A DNA stretch of 64,000 nt from Zygnema cylindricum (lineage: Eukaryota > Streptophyta > Zygnematophyceae > Zygnematales > Zygnemataceae): the NCBI GenBank assembly GCA_037447655.1, contig JBBHKE010003346.1, positions 64,178-128,177 of the forward strand. Direction: 5' to 3'. The translations under genes and the position numbers were made by a program. This document shows, in pieces, positions 56,212 to 64,000 of the stretch (position 1 is its first letter; each line of letters begins with the position of its first letter). The notes under the pieces were generated by a model. It searched no databases. It saw only the letters and a program-made list of their open reading frames with translations, and was not told the origin of the DNA.

Positions 56212-56971
56212 TGAGACTCTGAGACCTCCATAAGTCCTCAAAGTGGACAGCTTCCAAGAAAGCCTCTAGGATAACCCTGACCCCTTTGTGTTTCAGCAAA
56301 AATAACTGTCACCCTGGCAGAAAATAACTCTGACAAACTTCACCCCTGTGAAGGCAAGACTCTCGTGAGTCGATAGCAAAAAGAATCTCTAAATTTTCTC
56401 CTCTGAGCAGTAAGTTATGGAGGGTCAAAGTTGACCTTTTGTACAGAAGCTCTCTAGGAGAGAGGGTCCTATCTTCTAATTTTTCTAAGTCCTATCTCTC
56501 TCACATACTCTATCTACTGATGTACGGAGCCAATCTGATTTCAGTTCCATACACAAAAGTACAGCTACCGGTGTACTTCCTGTACGGACACTTTACAACA
56601 TGGCCTAAATGTCGACACGTGGTATGTCCGGATTCGCTCCCTTAATCCTCGGAGATGCTGCGATCCAATGTCATTTCCCCACTTGTCATCCGATGTGGCG
56701 ATGACCACAAACCGCCGAAATCCTCTTCCGCGATCTCGGCGTTAATTCCAGCCGTCTGATTAAATTCACATTTAATCGTAGCCGTAATAAATACATGTGC
56801 GGTATTCGTTTCACTAAAGAAATAAATGCGCGGTATTAGTTTCTTATCCGTACCGTAATCCGTACTTTTACAATTACTAGATATATGTCTCTCGTAAACA
56901 GTTACAGTTAAATGAACTATCCTACGTATAAATGTTTAAATAATTATCAAACCGTATAGTACGTAACACTA
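56212..56971 (-). repeat. B3 3' LTR, first part
   Basis: Plus-strand start TGAGACTCTGAGACC. Interrupted at CACTA by solo LTR E. Confidence 0.88.
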
Positions 56972-58019
56972 TGTAGAAACTAATGGTTTTATTAGTATTT
57001 TCTAGGTTTGAGAAGAAATATAGAAGTCGAGGCAGTCTATCTCTAACTTCTCTCTCCAACTCTCAAACTTGTCGCAGTCACTGAGAAATTGGAGAGGAAG
57101 CTAGAGCCATGGCTACCTTGGCTATCCTGAGGTTTACGCGAATTTTATGTTAGGGTTTATTTATTAATTAAAAGGTATGTGCCGGCGACAGGATTTGATC
57201 CATGTACCTACCGGCCGGCAGATAGGAAATAGCCGGTAGCCTTAGCCGTTAAGTCTAGCGGTAATGTTACATACTATATAGTTTGATAATTATTTAAATA
57301 GATATACGTGCGATAAACCATTTAACTGTAATTTATTACGGGATATATAGATCCGGTAATGTGTAAAGTACGGATTACGGTACGGACACAAATCAGTACC
57401 GCGCATTTGTTTCGTAAATGAAACAAATACCGCGCATGTATTTATTACGGCTACGATTAAAGCCGACTTTAATCGGACGGCCGAGATTAGCGCCAAGATC
57501 GCGGAGGAGGATTTCGGCGGTTTTAGGCCATCGCCACATCGGATGACACGTGGCGAAATTCCGTTGGATTGTGGAATCTCCGGAGATTATGGCATCTAAT
57601 CCGGATTTGACATGTGTCGACATTTTGGCCATGTCGTACAATGTCCGTACATAAAGTACACCGGCAGCTGTACTTTTACGTACGGAACTCAATTCTGATT
57701 GGTTCCGTACATCAGTAGATAGAGTTTGTGAGAGAGATAGGACTTAGAAAAATTAGAAGATAGGACCCTCTCTCCCAGAGAGCTTCTGTACAAAAGGTCA
57801 ACTTTGACCCTCCATAACTTACTGCTCAGGGGAGCAAATTCAGAGATTCTTTTTGCTATCGACTCACGGGAGTCTTGCCTTCACAAGGGTGAAGTTGGTC
57901 AGAGTTTTTGTCTGCCAGGGTGGCAGTTATTTTTGCTTAAACACAAAGGGGTCAGGATTATCCTAGAGGCTTCTTGGAAGTTGTCCACTCTGAGGACTTA
58001 TGGAGGTCTCAGAGTTACA
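56972..58019 (+). mobile_element. Solo LTR E, family-B type, opposite orientation (1048 bp)
   Basis: Begins TGTAGAAACTAATGG and ends CTCAGAGTTACA, flanked by CACTA at 56967-56971 and 58020-58024. It is a family-B LTR in plus orientation inside the minus-oriented B3 LTR, so transcripts through this site could fold into a ~1-kb stem. It has no internal sequence. Its tRNA-like block (about 57.17-57.26 kb) is inverted relative to that of B3. Confidence 0.92.
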
Positions 58020-58024
58020 CACTA

Positions 58025-58320
58025 CTTCTAGACTTAACGGCTAAGGCTAACGGCTACCGGCTATCTGCCGGCCGGCAGGTTCCAAGATCAAATCCTGTGG
58101 CCGGCACATACCTTTTAGTAAATAAACCCCTAACTAATATATATTTTCCCGTAAACCTCTGGATAGCCTAGGTAGCCATGGCTCTAGCTCCCTCTCCAAT
58201 TTCTCAGTGACTGCGACAAGTTTGAGAGTTGAAGAGAGAAATTACAGGTAGACTGCCTCGGCTTCTTTCTTATTTCTATTCAGACCGAGAAAATACTTTA
58301 AAATACCATTAATTTCTACA
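58025..58320 (-). repeat. B3 3' LTR, second part
   Basis: Resumes after the CACTA duplication with CTTCTAGACTTAACGGC and ends AATTTCTACA next to the polypurine tract (GGGGAG in element sense). It contains AGATCAAATCCTGTGG, the B-box-like core. Confidence 0.88.
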
Positions 58321-59910
58321 CTCCCCTTATTTTCTAGTCAATCTTTAATTTCAGACCACACTTTTCCCTGCATAAAATTAGCTTAGGGGAAGGCACAGGT
58401 TTTGTCATCATATCTACTACCATCTCACTATCTGGTCGGTACTCTAAACTGATTATTTTGTTTTCTACTTTCTCACTAACAAAGCTGAGTCTAATGTCCA
58501 TATGTTTAGTTTTAAAATGATGTTTAAGATTGGCAGAAATAGCGATTGCTGCCTAATTATCACAAAATATTTTCTGCACACCACTCTTAAGGTGACCAAG
58601 CTCACCAAGCAAAGACTTGACCCACATCAATTCTTTTACAGCAGAGCAAGAGGCCATATACTCAGCCTCCAAGGTGGACTGAGCAGTAACTTTTTGCTGT
58701 TTGCTACTCCAACAGCAAGCCCCATCACCCACATATAATACATATCCAGAAGTGCATCTCCTCATCCGAGCATCACCATAACTAGCATCACTCGAAGTAT
58801 TGATGTCAGTATTCTCCCCACCCAAATGCAACCATAGATCCCTAGTTCCTATCAAATATCAAAGGACTCTCTTAGCAGCCTCCCAATTCCTCTTAGTGGG
58901 AGCATTTAGACTTCTACTCAACACTCCTACAGCTGCAGCTAAATCCGGTCGGGTACAATTCATAAAATAGATCAGACTTCCCACTTCTTGCATGTAAGGA
59001 ATAGTCTGTATGAACTTCTGTTCTTCAGGAGATAATTCCTCGTCTAAGACTATGACTCCTTCTTCCTCACTCCCCTCACTTCCCTTCTTCAACTCCATTA
59101 GAGTTGTACAACTATTAGCTTTATCCATTTGAAATTTTTCAAGCATATTCCCTATTGCTTCCTTTTTAGTCAATCTTATAATTTTTCTTTTTCAGTCTCT
59201 CTCTACTTAAATTCCAAAATATATTTTGCTTCCCCCATATCCTTCATTTCAAATCTCCTCTTAAGATCGGTTTTCAGTATATAAATTTTTTCCATTGATT
59301 TACTTAAAACAAGCAAATCATCAACATAAATTGCAATAAATATAAAACCTTCCTCATCTTCGAAAACATAGATTGAGTGATCTGAGTTGATCCGGATATA
59401 TCCCAGACCGGTAAGAAACTCATCAAGCTTCTTATTCCACTGTCGAGGCGCCTGTTTCAAACCATAAAGAGATTTAATCAGCCGGCATACCTTACTCTCA
59501 TCTCCTTCCTCCACAAACACTTCGGGTTTCTCATGAAGATCTCCTCTTCCAATTCTCCATGCAAAAAGGCTGTCTTGATGTCCATCTGCTGCACTTCCAT
59601 GTCTTCCGCTGCTGCCAGGTTGAGAAGTATGCGGAGGGAGGGAAATTTGACCTCCGGGGCAAAGGTTTCCTCGTAGTCAATTCCCTCCTTTTATGTAAAT
59701 CCCTTTGTCACTAATCGGGCCTTGTAGCGCTCGATTCTATTATCTGGGTTCAGTTTCAGTTTGAAAACCCACTTACAACCGATTGGTTTTCGGTTAGGTG
59801 GACAATCCACCAGCTCCCAAGTATCGGCTGCCATAATTGAGGCCATCTCCTCATTGATGGATGTCTTCCACCGGTTTCTTTCTCGACAAGTCATCGCCTC
59901 TCGATAAGTT
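58321..59910 (-). pseudogene. B3 RT and RNase H
   Basis: In element sense: ADTWELVDCPPNRKPIGCKW, KLNPDNRIERYKARLVTKGF, then a stop and shift near 59.69 kb; SLYGLKQAPRQWNKKLDEFL, FIFIAIYVDDLLVLSKSM (YVDD intact), KRRFEMKDMGEAKYIL; NSCTTLMELKKGSE, RPDLAAAVGVLSRSL; RNase H with GDARMRRCTSGYVLYVGDGA, KVTAQSTLEAEYMASCSAVK and KIFCDN, then a stop. Breaks occur at about 59690, 59520, 59203 and 58857. Close to complete, but not continuous. Confidence 0.88.
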
Positions 59911-61209
59911 TGAGGTTCATCTTGATGAGATAGTTTAGTTACCTTGTTATTAACTTGTTTTTCTTGTAGTCTTTTGCTACTTCTCCTTCACCCTTCAAAA
60001 TCTGAGGCCGGAATAGATGGTTCTCGTGGATTCATTCGAACAAACTCATCTTCTCCCCTATCCCTTGATTCCGAATCAATTTCCACTACGTCTTCCGCTT
60101 CGGGAAGAGTTGTCACTCGCGTTTCCACAGCCAAGTCCTTTTCGGTTTGATTTGTATCTGCAAGAATGTCATCTTCTCTAAAACCTAGATAGTTAGGAAG
60201 CTTAAAGTCATCGGAATTTTTTGACTCAAATCTGATTTTTACTGACTTTGTATATTTGAAGAGATCCACGGACTTTCCTTCATCCATAACTTCTAGATGC
60301 TTTACTAAAATTATATCTTCCCTTTTTAGATCATAAACTCTATATCCTTTAACATCCTCATCATATCCTAATAAGTATCCTGGTTTTCCTTTAGGATCTA
60401 GCTTCCAATTAGACGGATCTGTATCTAGACTTAATACTTCACTGCCGAAAACCTTTGAGTGAGATATGTCTGGTTTCCGGCCTGTCCATCTCTCATAAGG
60501 TGTTTGATCTTTTATAGCTAAAGTAAGAATTCTATTTTTGAGGTAATTAGCACAGTTCATTGCTTCTGCCCAAAACCTTTTTCCTATCTTCTTATCTGAC
60601 AACATACTTCTAGCACTATCACTTAGTGTTCTATTTAACCTTTCAGCTACCCCATTCTGTTCCAGGTTTTTTGGAACTGTGTTTTGGTGTTGGACCCCAT
60701 CTTCCCTTAGAAAATCCTCAAACTGGTTATAAGTATACTCTCCACTATTGTCACTCCTTTTTTCTCTTGATTAGAGTTTCATGAAGTTTTTTGCTCCATG
60801 CTTTATATTGTCTAAAACAATCCTGAGCTTCGGACTTGTTTTTCAAAAAATACACTCGGGAATACCGAGACCAATCATCAGTGATAGTCATGATAAATCT
60901 CTTCCCCCCTGGTGAGGGCACTTTAGCTGGTCCCCAAATATCTGTGTGTACTAGATCTAGAATTTTTTCTCCGTTATAAGTGGTTGTTTTAGGAAAGGGT
61001 AATCTGTGTGTTTTACCTTGAGCACATCCACTACAATCACTTATATTATCATTCTCACTAAACTTAATCCCTTCCACCACTCTTATCTTTTTCATCTCTC
61101 TTAACTTGTCTAGATTCACATGCCCAAGCCTCTTATGCCACATCATAATATCATGAACACCAGCATAATAAAGTTTCTTCTTTTCATTACTTAAAACCAG
61201 CCTAAACAT
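59911..61209 (-). pseudogene. B3 integrase
   Basis: From 61209: MMWHKRLGHVNLDKLREM, CSGCAQGKTHRLPFP (an H-x-H / C-x2-C zinc finger is visible), LVHTDIWGPAKVPSPGGKRF (first Asp), TITDDWSRYSRVYFLKNKSE (second Asp), to a frame break at about 60.75 kb in the DNSGEYT region. From 60605: MLSDKKIGKRFWAEAMNCAN, the YERWTGRKPD segment and the C-terminal GYLLGYDEDVKGYRVYDLKR, then an acidic linker up to 59988. This is the least damaged integrase in the window. Confidence 0.88.
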
Positions 61210-62669
61210 CCCATGGCTACCTTTCTCAGCAATGAAATAGATATCCTCCTCAAAACTAGCAGTAAAAACTCTTCCCTAGTGCTAGTAAAAAAACCCTTAT
61301 CATCTAATACGGATGTAGAGATGAGGTTTTTGTTCAGCTCTGGAATAAACAATACATTGGAGAATGTTACTATGGATGTCTTTCCTTCTACTAACACTTT
61401 TAAATCTACCGATCCTACAAGAGTAGTGGTGACTATCCTTCATCCCCGTACTCTATCTCTACGGTGGGAATATTTCTTATCTTAATGAACAGGTGCCTAT
61501 CCTTACACATGTGCATGGAGGCACCTGTATCTACAATCTAGCCTGCTTCACCTTTGAATCCACCGTAAGCACATTTCTTCCTTCGTGGTATTTCGACCTC
61601 GTTTTTCGCCTCCAAGTCCTCATCTAAAAGAAGCTCATCGTCATCGTCCTTGGATTCCGCCTCATGTACATGTGTCACAAGGGCCTTTTTCTTTCCTCTT
61701 GGGGTATCACTGGTCTGCCCCTCTTTTGAACGAAGCTCGGTTAACTTAGTGTACTCTGCCATATAGTGCCGAGGTTTCTTACAGAAATTACATAAACCTT
61801 TGGGAGCCCTTGGTCCGAACTCGTCGGTCTGATTTTTCTGCTCCCTCCCCCTATAGTTTCCGACCGGTTTCCGGGAATCCTTGTTCCTCTAATCGGTCGC
61901 AGTTGCTAAGGCTTGGCCACTCTTTCCTCCTCTTCGGATCTCAATCATATTCTCCCAAACAAGAATCATCCCTACAACTGATTTCTATATCCACCTTGAG
62001 TCTGGCAAGACCTGCACACGGTTGACTATGTTCTCGAACTCATCAAGTAACTTAATCAGTAAACAGTTAACCTTTTCTTTTTCACTAAAATCTTTTCCCG
62101 CACTCTCTAGCTCCATGAAGAGTGTAGCAAGCTCAATGCAAAAATCCAACATCTTCCCCCCTTTGTATACATACTCCTTAACTTTTTGATCAGCCAACTG
62201 TTGTTCCTAAATCGTACCACTTCGGTACATCTCTATGAGAGCCATCCAAAGATTGGATGTCCTTTCTACCTGCAAATGAGGACATGCAAGTCCTTGAGTG
62301 AGATGGCGTAGGATGAAGTGCTTTGCCCCCATATTGTTGAAGTCCCACGTTTCAGAATCATTCTCCTTGTTCCTCGGAATAGGTGACATGAATGCTGAAC
62401 CAGTTGCTATTGGTGTGGTCGCCTCCTTCTCCTTTCTTTTGTCCACCGCCTCTCCTTCTTTTGTTTCACCTGTTGAAGGTGGATCCTCTTTCCTGGTGAA
62501 TCTGCTTCCTCCAAACCCTGGAGGAATTTCAAGACTTGATGGACGCCCCAACCGTCCACTCACTATCCCCCAAAACCTTTTTTCGCATAGAGCTCCTATC
62601 ATCATACTTTCCCAGTATATGAAGCCAGTTCCATTAAAGATTGGTACCCTAGAGGGTGGGCCCATACCG
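61210..62669 (-). pseudogene. B3 gag and protease
   Basis: Gag starts at 62665 (MGPPSRVPIFNGTGFIYWES), inside the primer-binding site, and stays open to 62207: GALCEKRFWGIV, GAKHFILRHLTQGLACPHLQ. After one stop it resumes at 62197 (KVKEYVYKGGKMLDFCIELA) with breaks near 61.98 kb. The zinc knuckle near 61.77-61.80 kb reads CNFCKKPRHYMAEY, where the last Cys is Tyr. The protease is VDTGASMHMC near 61.52 kb, intact at the active site but preceded by a stop (TAG in place of Trp). The following VLFIPELNKNLISTSVLDDK region is open at 61397-61191. Confidence 0.87.
62655..62669 (-). other. B3 primer-binding site
   Basis: In element sense CGGTATGGGCCCACC follows the LTR. It equals the B1 site with one T deleted. 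The ATG of gag lies within it, four bases from the LTR. Confidence 0.7.
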
Positions 62670-63723
62670 TGAAACTCTGAGACCTCTATAAGTCCTCAAA
62701 GTGGACAGCTTCCAAGAAGCCTCTAGGATAACCCTGACCACTTTGTGTTTCAGCAAAAATAACTGTCACCCTGGCAAAAAATAACTCTGACCAATTTCAC
62801 CCTTGTGAAGGGAAGACTCCCTTGAGTCGATAGCAAAAAGAATCCCTGAATTTGCTCCCCTGAGCAGTAAGTTATGGAGGGTCAAAGTTGACCTTTTGTA
62901 CAGAAGCTCTCTGGGAGAGAGGGTCCTATCTCCTAATTTTTCTAAGTCCTATCTCTCTCACAGCTTCTATCTACTGATGTACGGAGCCAATCAGATTTCA
63001 GTTTTGTGCACAAAAGTACAGCTGCCGGTGTACTTTCTGTATGGACACTGTACGACATGGCGTAAATGTCGACACGTGGTATGTCCGAATTCGCTCCCTT
63101 AATCCTCGGAGATGCCGCGATCCAATGTCATTCCGCCACGTGTCATCCGATGTGGCGATGACCACAAACCGCCGAAATCCTCTTTTAAGATCTCGGCGTT
63201 AATTCCGGCTGTCCGATTAAATTCACATTTAATCGTAGCCGTAATAAATACATGTGCGGTATTCGTTTCACTAAAGAAATAAATGCGCGGTATGTGTTTC
63301 TTATCCGTACCGTAATCCGTATTTTTACATTAATGGATATATGTCTCCCGTAAATAGTTACAGTTAAATGAACTATCTTACGTATAAATGTTTAAATAAT
63401 TATCTCACCATAAAGTACGTAACACTACTTCTAGACTTAACGGCTAAGGCTAATGGCTACAGGCTATCTGCCAGCCGGTAGGTACCGTCATCAAATCCTA
63501 TGGCTGGCACATACCTTTTAGTAAACAAACCCCTAACTAATATATATTTTCCCGTAAACCTCTGGATAGCCTAGGTAGCCATGGCTCTAGCTCCCTCTCC
63601 AATTTCTCAGTGACTGCGACAAGTTTGAGAGTTGAAGAGAGAAGTTAGAGGTAGACTGCCTTGGCTTCTTTCTTATTTCTATTCAGACCAAGAAAATACT
63701 TTAAAAGACCATTAATTTCTACA
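62670..63723 (-). repeat. B3 5' LTR (1054 bp)
   Basis: Plus-strand ends are TGAAACTCTGAGACC and ATTAATTTCTACA. It is close to the 3' LTR. The tRNA-like block is at about 63.43-63.51 kb. Confidence 0.9.
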
Positions 63724-63728
63724 TTTAG

Positions 63729-63933
63729 TACCCTCTTAGTAAATCTACTAAAACATCTGCCTGTCTCTCTCTGGATAGCACAGGCAGCCATGACTCTATC
63801 TCCCTCTTCAACCTTCAGTGACTGCGACAAGTGTGGGAGCTGAAGAGAGGAGTTAGAGGAAGACTGCCTCGGCTTCTTTTCTGCATTTAATTTTAGACTT
63901 GGCAAATACTAAAAAGAACCATTAATTTCTACA
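63729..63933 (-). repeat. B2 5' LTR, outer part
   Basis: 205 bp that continue the B2 LTR after B3 and end ATTAATTTCTACA before the GTAAA target duplication. Confidence 0.9.
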
Positions 63934-63966
63934 GTAAACATGCGGAGACGTCTATTTCTAGTGTTT

Positions 63967-63998
63967 ACTGGCACGACGTTCCATTATGTCGTGCCAGT
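63967..63998. repeat. Perfect 11-bp hairpin at the window edge
   Basis: ACTGGCACGAC (63967-63977), a ten-base loop, then GTCGTGCCAGT (63988-63998). It lies outside all retroelements and is cut by the window end, so a longer inverted repeat may continue. Confidence 0.75.
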
Positions 63999-64000
63999 GA

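Larger units (their letters stand above)
56212..63723 (-). mobile_element. Copia element B3 (family B), best preserved here
   Basis: Minus-strand element inserted in the B2 5' LTR. The 3' LTR is 56212-56971 plus 58025-58320 (1056 bp without solo LTR E), and the 5' LTR is 62670-63723 (1054 bp). Flanks are TCAAG (56207-56211) and TTTAG (63724-63728), a poor match, but removing B3 restores a sequence that aligns base for base with the B2 3' LTR (GTCAAGTACCCTC against GCCCAGCACCCTT). The internal region of 4.35 kb has all Copia domains with few breaks. Confidence 0.9.
40370..63933 (-). mobile_element. Copia element B2 (family B), host of four insertion events
   Basis: Minus-strand element with flanks GTAAA at 40365-40369 and 63934-63938, an exact target duplication 23.5 kb apart. 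The 3' LTR is 40370-41414. The 5' LTR is 55369-56211 joined to 63729-63933 (843 + 205 = 1048 bp, against 1045 for the 3' LTR). Internal pieces are 41415-43654, 44797-45527 and 53988-55368. The inserts are solo LTR D, the A2 complex, and B3, which itself carries solo LTR E. Coding frames are broken. The matching LTR sizes and flanks make this reconstruction firm. Confidence 0.92.

Noticed and set aside
1-64000. CRISPR arrays, operons, rRNA genes
   Set aside because: No spaced identical repeats of CRISPR type, no rRNA signature; introns and Copia elements show a eukaryotic nuclear context.

Overview
The window is nuclear DNA of a eukaryote, most likely a streptophyte (land plant or streptophyte alga). 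It holds one complete 14-exon gene of the plant-type IFRD family with GT-AG introns, and a dense set of nested Ty1/Copia retrotransposons. There are no prokaryotic features. I cannot name the species.

Layout. At 1-1600 there is probably a small multi-exon gene on the minus strand that I do not recognise. At 1778-3686 lies a TIR/foldback element (T1). At 4975-12194 is the IFRD gene: 14 exons that join in frame to 434 codons. At 13.27-15.38 kb two more members of the TIR family sit side by side (T3, T2). From 15.4 to 17.6 kb is a gene-less block of nested inverted and tandem repeats. From 17.6 to 19.6 kb is an AT-rich island with a 139-aa OTU-type cysteine protease reading frame (18013-18432) and three copies of a ~150-bp tandem repeat. 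From 19,640 to 63,933 almost everything is Copia elements, apart from 38.58-40.37 kb, which holds two more TIR elements (T4, T5).

The Copia part can be resolved into insertions by LTR ends and 5-bp target-site duplications (TSDs). Element A0 (minus, 19640-38578) has A1 (plus, 19958-33770, TSD TATAC) inserted in its 3' LTR. A1 in turn holds solo LTR C (23821-24874) and B1 (minus, 25774-32128, TSD TAAGC/TTAGC). Element B2 (minus, 40370-63933, TSD GTAAA) holds solo LTR D (43655-44791), a triple-LTR family-A tandem A2 (45528-53982, TSD TCAAA) and B3 (minus, 56212-63723). A2 carries a miniature LTR element (TRIM, 50738-51169). B3 carries an oppositely oriented solo LTR E (56972-58019, TSD CACTA). 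Without these insertions the 64 kb would be about 21.5 kb.

Most unusual points. (1) Both Copia families seem to be primed by a half-molecule of initiator tRNA-Met. The sequence right after each 5' LTR, best in B1 as GGTTATGGGCCCACC, is complementary to the anticodon arm of that tRNA, and the gag ATG is the complement of the CAU anticodon. (2) In family A the gag frame runs back into the LTR, which encodes about 20 N-terminal residues. (3) A TRIM has a complete 71-nt tRNA-shaped module in each 146-bp LTR. (4) Family B LTRs carry a decayed tRNA-like block in antisense. (5) The OTU frame has an apparently intact catalytic Cys/His.

Apart from the IFRD gene, the putative gene at the left edge and perhaps the OTU frame, no cellular gene is supported. 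The gag-pol relics are frameshifted or carry stops, and none looks able to act alone.
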